A stretch of 64,000 nt of DNA. Source: Takifugu bimaculatus (taxonomy: Eukaryota; Chordata; Actinopteri; Tetraodontiformes; Tetraodontidae). The DNA lies in assembly GCA_004026145.2 (NCBI GenBank), contig CP034986.1:12842804-12906803 (forward strand), read 5' to 3'. Numbering within the stretch: position 1 is the first letter of the stretch; each line of letters opens with the position of its first letter. The notes beneath the pieces were generated by a model. The model ran no database searches. It was not told the origin of the DNA and saw only the letters and a list, made by a program, of their open reading frames with translations. The translations under genes were made by a program, and so were the position numbers. Positions 55,112-64,000 of this stretch are shown in pieces.

Positions 55112-57600
55112 TCTGATTCCGGCAAAAGGTTCTAAGCTCCAGAAAACGTGGAACCTCGTCATGGGCGAGCGTTCTAGCTAAAGCCCCCGATGGCGGTCCT
55201 GCAGAGGAACACTCCCTCAGGGTTCCAGGGGTCCACTCCTGGAGGGAACCAGGTCACCTGCACGGATCGCCGTCGGCATGCCAACCTGACCTCACTGGCC
55301 TGTGTTTGGATCGGAGGCTGTCACATGACCACCAGAGAACCTCCACCAAGGCGCCGTGTGACGCCGTAACGAGATGAAAGTGCGCAGCAGCTTGATTTCC
55401 TCTGTGCTGGAGGGCGTCTGCTGCTGCTGCTGCTGCTGAACCAATGGGAGCAGCGTGACCTCCCGGGCCCCGGGGCCAGCAGGCCTGACTCAAATTAGCC
55501 AGAGTGCATCGTCCTCTGCATGATTCATCCAGAGGCTCCCGAGCCGGGGCCCGCCGGGGGCCGCCGAGCAGCGATGGAAACCCTGACAACCCCATGACAA
55601 ATTTATGGTGAAGAATTCTTTAGGACCGTTTCTTCGTGTTGCTGCATTTTTCATCTGGAGGCCCAGTTCTGCTGGAGGAGGATCCAGGTCCGCCTGCTGG
55701 ATCTGGTTCTCTTCCCATCGCTGGCGTTAAATCAAATAAAACGTTCTTTATCCAGCGTCTGTCCCGATCCACAGAGACCCAGAGTCTGACCCCTGAGGGT
55801 CAGCAGCAGCAGGAAGAAACCCTGAGCGGGACCAGGCTCGGGTGGAAGGAGGGGTGGGCGGTGGGGGGGCAGGACAGAAGCGTGACAACGCCGCCGCCTT
55901 TCCTGATTCCATATTCATTCATTGTTCGATGGGGTCACAACGTAACAGATTTGATTCTAATCCCAGATTAGGAGGGAAAATCCCAAGGCCTTTCATCTGA
56001 ATTACACGCCTCGTGGGCGGAGCTTCAACTTTCGCTGCTTTCGCCCGGCGCGCTTTCTTGGGACAGTGACAACATCTGACATTTTCCAAAAGGCGCCGCC
56101 GTCGCCCTCCAAAGGACAAACGGGAATTTACCCAGCGCGTTCGCAGGGCGCATCAGAAGGTCTTTGAGGTTGAATTGTGCGCACGTCTCTCCTTTGATGT
56201 GGCACAGAGACCCCCCTCACCTGACCTCCTCCCATACGTCTGCAGCCTTCGAACAGAGAAAACAAGGAAGAAATGTCAGGAGGATAAAGACGCACGACCC
56301 CCAAGTGAAACTTAAAGTATTTTTATGCAGGGAAGTGTGACGTTACCCCTCGTGTAACGTCGTGGTCGTGGTCCAAATTCAGTGTTTGTGTGAAATCACA
56401 AGCTCCTCGACGCGACACGATTGTGCTGCAAATGTGTGTCTGAGCGGTCAGGCTGCTTGTTGCTCTGCATAATTCATTCCCCACGTGGACGCGACCGCCT
56501 GCCTGCTTGTTTCCGAACACTTTCTGCCCAGTGTTCACCACTGGTGCACTGGTGCTAGCCAGCGCTGCTGCTGTCTGCTAGCATTAGCAAAAAAACCAGC
56601 CAACGCGTGCATATTGTAGCCAAAAATGTGTTCCAAATAAAACACCAAATACTTTTGATTCAGTTATTATTGTGTCAAAATAAGCAACACAAAACCCAGC
56701 CACAAAATGTTTTTTAAAACTATTTAAAATACGCTACAGTCCAAAAACAAAATGACCGACCTGCCTGAGGGATGGAATGTTCACAAAGCAACATTATGTA
56801 GCTTCTGTTAGCTGGAGTTATCAGTGTTCAACCATGTATGTGGACCACAAATGACCATTTCCACCTTTCTATTTGTAGCCTCCTCAAACACCTTAGGTTC
56901 GCTTAAACACCATCACAGCTGAATGTGGTTGAGAGTAACAACACGAGAAATAAACTGTGGGCATTAAACCTCTCACCTTCTGCTGGGTCAACGCCCTCCA
57001 AGGCCCCACATGTGTATGTGAGCCCAATTAGTCTACCTCCAAATTTCTATGCAGTTAATATACAATACAAAAATACAGGTCACTGCAGTGGTTATGCTAA
57101 AGCAGGACTGCAGCAAACCGATGTATTATTTTATCTTATCTTCCAGATATTTTCTTCTCACCTCAGATCGCCAATTAATGTCCGACTGACCGGGTCAGAG
57201 GATCGGGAACGCAATCTTTCCTTAAACTCATTTTTGTTTGAGGTCTCACAGGGAAAATGGCCCCCGCATGTAGGGCTGGGTCAGGGTTAGGAGTTTTTAT
57301 TTGATTACTTGTGCTGAGGACGATAATCATCAACACACTCCAAAAGGGGGGGGCACCAGTGTCGCTCTGTGTCCTTACTTATTTTGATTATGTAACATTT
57401 TATGATTACGTAACATGCTTACTAGACAGTCTGACTTATATAATGTTGTAATTATGTTGCTGATTCCACTTTATTATTGAACGGGGAGTAAAAGGCAATG
57501 AAGCACGACAAGAATCAGCTCTGCAGTAATCATTTAATCTTCCAGCAGCTGTCACACCTCTACTGACCACTAGATGGCAGTAATGTACCAACACCGCTTC
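55112..57600. other. Intergenic, no gene seen
   Basis: No conserved exon. It contains a short (CTG)n run at about 55419-55437 and a diverged copy of the teleost repeat at about 55725-55860 (GGAAGAAACCCTGAGCGGGA). Confidence 0.55.
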
Positions 57601-57917
57601 TGTGCTGTGCTGTGCTGTGCTGTGCTGTTCTGTTCTGTGCTGTTCTGTGCTGTTCTGTGATGTTCTGTTCTGTGCTGTTCTGTGATGTTCTGTTCTGTGC
57701 TGTTCTGTTCTTTTCTGTGCTGTTCTGTTCTGTTCTGTTCTGTTCTGTTCTGTGCTGTGCTGTGCCGTTCTGTTCTGTTCTGTGCTGTTCTGTTCTGTGC
57801 TGTTCTGTTCTTTTCTGTGCTGTTCTGTTCTGTGCTGTTCTGTTCTTTTCTGTGCTGTTCTGTGCTGTTCTGTTCTGTTCTGTTCTGTTCTGTTCTGTTC
57901 TGTTCTGTTCTGTTCTG
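57601..57917. repeat. Pentanucleotide satellite (CTGTG/CTGTT)n
   Basis: More than 60 five-base units mixing CTGTG, CTGTT and a few TTTTC or CTGTGA variants. Because 5 is prime to 3, the array stays open in several frames on both strands. Confidence 0.95.
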
Positions 57918-58446
57918 GGGCCGGGTCATCACTTTTGGGGCTGTAGGAGTTCATGTGTGAAGTTGTTGTGCCCCCAAAATGTGGTGTGAATTTGAGAGGA
58001 TGACTTCATTTTGTTCTTGTTGCTCCTCAAATGACCAACACTGCTGCTAATGTTGAAGCATGTAAGCTAGCCTGGTTTGGGCATCAAAAATTCATCATTT
58101 ATCGTCCAACTTTTGTTGGCTAACAATTCACACCCTGCACGTGATGTGCTGTGATACATTTTAGGATCATTTTTAATTCTCGGCAGCAGGACATAACCAG
58201 GAAAACCTTTTTTTTGGTTATGACTTGCTAACGTTTTTTTGTTGTTGTTTTTTCCCCCCAATGCATAAAAAGCTGACCAAAGCAGGTTCCCATCTTGGTT
58301 TTCATCCCTGCATGAGGAACTGCTGTCTAAAATTCAACTTGCACTCTCCTCTTAACCCATGTTTAGGGGTGTTTTTTGAGATTACGGTTGGAAATTCCAT
58401 CAGTACTCACCAGATGTGAAGCATTCGCATTCGGAGAACAGGTTGC

Positions 58447-58514
58447 TATAAAACCGCTCACCTCGACTGGCCAGAGCGGCCCCAGTGGCGACCGCCCTGC
58501 GGGGCCACTTCCTT
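58447..58514 (+). promoter_or_regulatory. cybb core promoter: TATA box and ETS-type site
   Basis: TATAAAA at 58447-58453 lies 162 bp before the cybb ATG. An AAGGAAGT (ETS/PU.1-like) core is present on the minus strand at 58507-58514, near the expected start of transcription. PU.1 control of mammalian CYBB is established; function here is inferred. Confidence 0.5.
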
Positions 58515-58614
58515 ATTCTGCTCAGATAAAGGCAGAACCGCTCAGCCACCCTTCACTCTTCTCCTCCACTGCCTCCTGCCTCCTCCTCTGTCACCTCCTC
58601 AGCTTGTTCCAGAC

Positions 58615-61600
58615 ATGGGCAACTTTGCTGCCAACGAGGGACTCTCCACGTTTGTGATTGTGAGTTTGGTTTTTCATTCGTCTCCATTCAGGATTTTCTT
58701 TAAAAATCTTTGCTCGCACCTTCATATTTATGTCAGCAGTCCTCAAAATAAAGCTTGCAAAGAAAACAGTTGTTCAGTGGACATTTTGCTGATTAGCTGA
58801 AAATAAAAAAACTCTTCTGTCAGTTGTTAGTTTTCTTTTGGCGTTTCAGTTCTGTTAAAGGCAAAAACATGCGGTAGCTGTTTAAATTTGAGCGTTCAGA
58901 CACAGACGGGTCACGTTTTGGATGTAAAGAAGTGAAAGTTGTGTTTGCTGGTTCCCAGCTGGTGTGGTTGGGCATCAACGCCTTCCTCTTCGTCCACTTC
59001 TACATGGCCTTCCTGGTGGATAGGTGGTTCTACACCAGGGTCCTGCTCGGGGTGAGTCCTTTTCACACCTTTGAGTCGTCTTTCATTTGTTTTTTAAATA
59101 GATTTGAACTCAACCAAAGGGCATAGGGAACCTCGATGTAAATGAAAAAGGATGCAGCTGTTTTCACTTCCTGTTCCTATCTGAGTCACAGCTGTGCAGG
59201 TGCAGCGCAGCTCATCCGAACCTGAACAAATGTCGCTCAACTCGAATGTGGAGAGCAAAGTCATTATGTTGCCACCCGAAGCTTTTTAATTTAGCTGTGG
59301 GGAGATAAGGCCGCTGATGTTGTCCGTTTTTAAAAAATGCTTAATTGAATGTCTTATTTTGACCTTTCCGTCGTGACCAAACGTGCCCCTACGTGACCGT
59401 AAAAGTTAGAGAAGTGAAACTTAAATAAATCTCAAACGAGCAGCAGAGCAGCTCATTTATTCTTCAGCCAGGTTTATTAATCCTCTGAGCTTCCAGTGAC
59501 GCCAGCAGCTACTTCCGTGCCATATTCGGTCCTCCTGAAGTAACGGAGTGTTTCTGGTCCCGTCAGCACGCTCTGTCCTGGGCCAGAGCTCCGGCCGCCT
59601 GCCTCAACTTTAACTGCATGCTCATCCTGCTACCGGTCTGCAGAAACCTCCTCTCCTTCCTCCGCGGATCCATCCAGGTATCATCAGAACTCGCTCCCAA
59701 GAAGCACGTCGGCGAATTATCCGTCGAGCTCGAGCTTGTTTGTGCGCGACTGAATTTGCTGTCTTCTTCTTTTTCAGTGCTGCAGCCGAACAGCAGCCCG
59801 TCAGCTGGATCGGAACCTCACCTTTCACAAGCTGGTGGCCTACATGATCGCCTTCCACACAGGTAGGAAGCACGGTGGACAGCAGGTTCTGAGGTCTGAA
59901 TATCAGGGAAAAGAAAGGGAGGCAAAGACGTGACCTTGCGGGACAGTTTTCGATGTTTCGTGGGGTTTTTTCCCCACTCCATCAGAAGTCAGTGGTATTT
60001 TTTTAGCCTCCCTTTTAACTTCACTGAGGATCATAAAGTTATAAAGACCCCAAAATGTTGTTTCACAGCATCACAGTTGTTTATTTTTACGAGCTTAAGG
60101 CACTTTGTCACCTACGATCTCCCTGTTTTCCCCTCCTGTAGCCGTGCACATCGTTGCACACTTGTTCAACTTTGAGTTCTTCATGGACGCACAGCTCAAT
60201 CGGAACAGCAGCTATCTGCCCTTCATCCTGTCTGAGATCGGCACCGGGGACAACGCCTCCTTCCTCAACCCCATTCGGACAAACGAGACGGTGAAATATC
60301 GAACGTTATACTTCCTGTTGTTGTTCCTGGTCTCAGGGATTCAAAGTTGTCAAACTCAGATTGTGTAAGTGGGGAAGTTTTGCTTCATCCCACAAACGTC
60401 CTCTTTCGTGGTTTTTGTCTTTGGATATTTTGCTGTTTCAGGAAAACTTCCTCTTTGAGAGAGTAAAACATGATGTTCAGGCTACAGTCAAACCGTTTTT
60501 CTGCAGCTATAAGTTCATCAGACTTGTCGAACCCTTCAGTGACACCCCCCCCCCCACACACACACAGACACACACACACACCCTGGTGACATTTAAGATT
60601 TATTTCTGACGTTACATATGTAACAAACAGGAACTATGACAACAGCTGCGGGGTGGAGGGAGGAAATTGGCCAATAAATGTCAGAAACAGAGACGCTTCT
60701 GACCAGAAACTGATTTGAACTGAACGTTGTAAATGGAAATCGTTGCAGAATCCGACCATCGTCATGTTCACCACCATCGCGGGCCTGACAGGCGTGGCCA
60801 TCACGCTAGCGCTCATCCTCATCATCACCTCGTCCATGGAGGTCATCCGCCGGTCGTACTTCGAGGTGTTCTGGTACACCCACCATCTCTTCATCATCTT
60901 CTTCATCGGACTCGTGCTCCACGGTTTTGGGTAGGCTGGGCTCAGAATGCAAAAGAATGGCCTGTCTACGGGGTCCAAATGCTAACTTGCTGACTCTGCA
61001 GTCGGATCGTACGAGGGCAGACGCCTGCTAGCCTGAAGTCCAACGACCCCACGGTGTGTGCTGACCGGTTTGAGGACTGGGGTAGGAACGGGTCCAACTG
61101 TGCCGTACCAGAATTTGCTGGAAATCCACCAATGGTGAGCTGGGAACTACCACAGCGGACGTTTCAACCAATCAGGTGATTGTGCGATCTGTCTCATGCC
61201 TTAATTTTATTTCCTCCAGACGTGGAAGTGGGTGGTGGGTCCCATGATCCTCTACGTGTGCGAAAGGCTCGTTCGTTTCTATCGATCCCACCAGAAGGTG
61301 GTTATTACCAAGGTGGGTACCAGCGTAAAAAGGATGCTAGCAGGCCTTTGCTTGTTGGGTCTCTGATGGCGCCCCCTGTCCCCCAGGTGGTGATGCATCC
61401 GTCTAAAACCCTGGAGCTGCAGATGAAGAGGAAAGGCTTCCGTATGGAGGTGGGCCAGTACGTCTTCATCCAGTGCCCGTCGGTTTCCAGACTGGAGTGG
61501 CATCCCTTCACCCTGACCTCTGCGCCCGAGGAGGACTACTTCAGTGCCCACATCCGCATCGTCGGGGACTGGACACAGGCGCTGTATGAGGCCTGCGGCG

Positions 61601-62842
61601 GAGACAAAAGCGAGCCTCAGGAGGCCTGGAAGCTGCCCAAGTGCGTCAATGCTGTGAAAAAGCTCTTTTGTCTGTAATAGCCTGCTATTGTTGATGATTG
61701 CAACATTTTCCTCCTTTCTTTGAGAAGATGGTGAGAAGTCATCATGCTGTCTCTATTCTGCCGCTGATCGAACAGCAGCATTTCCCTGTTGTCGTCACAG
61801 GCGAAGAAATACCGAAGGCTTCATTTCGGATTTGATCCAAATGACCTTGAGCGGCACGAGTAGAAATTAATACGAGCTTAGCTTTGTGTGGATGGCTGAA
61901 CATTATCATGACTAAAGATGATTCAAGGAGAGTTTATATAAGAGTATAAAGGGTGCTGGCAGGTCTTGTGGAGTCTTTGATGGTGGCGGGAGTTACTTCC
62001 TGTTGTTGCTACTTTTGCAGAGTGGCCATTGACGGACCCTTTGGTACAGCCAGTGAGGACGTGTTCCGTTACGAGGTGGTAATGCTGGTGGGCGCCGGGA
62101 TCGGCGTGACGCCTTTTGCATCAATCCTCAAGTCAGTGTGGTACAAACACATCCAGAACAACCAGGAGGTCTTCACCAAGAAGGTAAACCGGCCGCCTTG
62201 AAAGTCCTCTGAGTTGATGGACGAACACGAGGGATCGAGCAACTCTTGTGCCCCCAGATCTACTTCTACTGGCTGTGTCCGGAGACGGAGGCCTTCGAGT
62301 GGTTCGCGGACCTGCTGCAGTCTCTGGAGGGTCAGATGACGGAGAAGGGAATGACGGACTTCCTGAGCTACAACATCTACCTCACCAGGTGGAAGGAGAA
62401 GGAGGTACCGGAGTTTTTGCCCCCACACGTCCTCCGTAGAGACAGAGGCTGTGGCTCTCCTTCAGACTGTTGAACCTTGTTGTTCCTCTGTCAGGCAGCA
62501 CACTTCCGCGTTCACCACGAGGCAGAAAACGACCCGATAACTGGCCTCAAACAGAAGACTCTTTATGGGAAGCCTAACTGGGACAATGAGTTTACCAATA
62601 TTGCATCCCAACACCCGGGGTGAGGACTCTTCCTATTTCTGCACGCCTGGTGGAGGTCCGCAGGGCCACACGGTGGCTCATGAACCCTGATGCTTGTCTA
62701 AGATGGTGTGTTTGTTACCAACAGATCGAAAGTGGGGGTCTTTCTCTGCGGCCCCCCTCAGTTGGGGAAATCCCTGCAGAAGCAGTGCCTGTCTCACTCC
62801 GAGGCCGACGTCAAGTTCATCTTCAACAAGGAGAATTTCTAA
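58615..62842 (+). CDS. cybb: NADPH oxidase 2 heavy chain (gp91phox)
   Basis: Membrane flavocytochrome that passes electrons from NADPH to oxygen, making superoxide in phagocytes with p22phox and cytosolic subunits. Thirteen exons, all in phase: 58615-58659, 58959-59051, 59567-59677, 59778-59862, 60142-60290, 60749-60930, 61002-61134, 61220-61312, 61387-61640, 62021-62183, 62258-62404, 62495-62619 and 62725-62842. Six membrane helices carry the haem histidines (FHKLVAYMIAFHTAVHIVAH and FWYTHHLFIIFFIGLVLHG). FAD binding is at EWHPFTLTSAP, NADPH binding at GAGIGVTPFAS and FLCGP, and the end is FIFNKENF. The start MGNFAANEGLS and the intact FAD/NADPH blocks favour NOX2, though the segment INPIR-type loop and TIAGLTG helix also resemble NOX1. 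No frame offset is seen. N-glycosylation sequons lie in the loop of exon 5 (NSS, NAS, NET). Confidence 0.93.
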
Positions 62843-63227
62843 AGGCGCGATCGAGGCCTCCACCAGGAACAGGCACCAAAGACTGAGACAATGTCTCCTT
62901 TATATTTCGGTTGCTGACCTCTTCTGACCACAAACAATCCGTTGTTGCTCAAAGGCTGAGGAAATATATCAGTATTTTCTCATAGTTCCTTTTTTCTGCT
63001 TCAGAAAGAGGAACCCTTCTGAAACCTTCTTCATTTATGACTGGTGCTACTCAAAGCTTCAGGGAGGCTTGAAACTTTGTGCCAGAGAAGGAGAAAAATG
63101 CGGGGTCCGACTTTTAGCTCTGCTCTGCGTGTGATCATGAAATTTTGGTGCCCCCCGCCCTTCATTTTTCATTCGCAGATGCTGGATATCAGTTAGTAAA
63201 TAATCATGTAGGTAACTAAAAAGGACA
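62843..63227 (+). other. cybb 3' UTR region
   Basis: No further exon. The UTR probably extends through this stretch; no AATAAA close to the stop is convincing. Confidence 0.4.
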
Positions 63228-63235
63228 AACTAGAG

Positions 63236-63561
63236 CAGGGGTGGGCATGGAGGGCCGGATCCAAGCCAGACTTTCTGTCCTACAGGTAAACACTTTCACC
63301 TGGGGTTCCATTTACCTTGGTGAAGAGCATTTCCTGCCTGGTAGGATGCAAATCGGCTTGAATTCAACCCTCGAGGACTGGATTTGACCTCTGATGGGCA
63401 AAGTCCAATCCATGGAGGCTGTAATCCAGCCAGGTTTTGCATCCTACCAGGGGAGAAACCAGCCTTCACCAGGTAAATGGAACCTCAGGTGAAAGTGTTT
63501 ACCTGTAGGACAGAAAGTCCGGCTTGGATCTGGCCCTCGAGGACTGGATTTGCCCACCCTG
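63236..63561. mobile_element. Foldback hAT-like MITE
   Basis: The left arm (CAGGGGTGGGCATGG … CAGGTAAACACTTTCACCT … GGTTCCATTTACC) is repeated inverted at the right (GGTAAATGGAACC … AGGTGAAAGTGTTTACCTG … GCCCACCCTG). The whole 326-bp element can fold on itself. Flanking 8-mers AACTAGAG and ATCTAGAC agree at six of eight positions, as a decayed target duplication. Confidence 0.75.
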
Positions 63562-63569
63562 ATCTAGAC

Positions 63570-64000
63570 CCTGTTCAACACAACAGGTCATGTTTAATGT
63601 TTTCTCCATGTAGTGTCTTTGACAGCTCCAGATGTTGATCTTGTCTCCTTTCAACATGTTTTGTCTTAATCCGTGGAGAGAGGCCACCCAGTTCTGCAGA
63701 CAGATCAGCTTTTCAACTGCTCGGTGTTGAGAAGCGCACAAGGTCTTCAGCCTGATCAGTCATGTGAAGGGCGCTCAACGGTGACAATGTTCCCTTTGTT
63801 GGCTGCGTCTTTTCACTGGCTAAACTGGGTTTATTTTTTAAGCAAGCAAAACAAATTTAAGTGGAAATAAATTCCAGCAGTTTAGAAGCTCACAAAAGTC
63901 TGAACAAAGTGATCAACCATTTAACCGCTGTTTTATTTTTCTTCACTTTGAGTATATATATATATATATAAAAAGCTTTTTAAACGTGATAACATCAAGA
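63570..64000. other. Right edge, no gene seen
   Basis: AT-rich sequence with a short (TA)n run at about 63953-63970. No coding exon is recognised before the window ends. Confidence 0.5.

Overview
The window is vertebrate nuclear DNA. It carries multi-exon genes with GT-AG introns, abundant (CA)n microsatellites, hAT-type and LINE debris, and orthologues of well-known vertebrate proteins. Many introns are only 70-150 bp, and an interspersed repeat typical of percomorph fishes is present. Together these point to a compact teleost genome, possibly pufferfish-like. Gene identities rest on remembered family sequences, not on a search.

Layout: (1) 138-10235, minus: N-terminal TOG region of clasp1, running off the left edge. 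(2) 11368-14662, plus: a PDE9-type cGMP phosphodiesterase, head-to-head with clasp1. (3) 16124-19892, minus: clcn4 2Cl-/H+ exchanger. (4) 20355-23960, plus: ephx2 soluble epoxide hydrolase, head-to-head with clcn4 across about 460 bp. (5) 24154-25449, minus: a small LRAT/NlpC-P60-type protein, tail-to-tail with ephx2. (6) 26525-30202, minus: znf513, eight C2H2 fingers. (7) 32939-38204, minus: styxl2 (dusp27), a muscle pseudophosphatase. (8) 41525-45295, minus: prolactin receptor, with probable remote 5' non-coding exons in a CpG-rich patch at 52.8-53.05 kb. (9) About 46-58.4 kb: gene-poor DNA with mirrored polypyrimidine/polypurine tracts, minisatellites, a complete non-autonomous hAT element with a perfect 8-bp target duplication, and a pentanucleotide satellite. 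(10) 58615-62842, plus: cybb (NOX2), complete in 13 exons, followed by a foldback hAT-like element.

The genes are functionally unrelated housekeeping, signalling or tissue genes. No operon, virus, CRISPR array or new multi-gene system is evident. The most unusual signals are three. First, about ten places in five or six otherwise intact genes carry a single extra base in the coding exon, most often readable as a T inserted between C and G in the coding direction. Second, (UG)n or (CA)n microsatellites lie directly against 3' splice sites in several genes. Third, catalytic residues are lost in three enzyme domains (EPHX2 phosphatase half, STYXL2, LRAT-like Cys to Ser).
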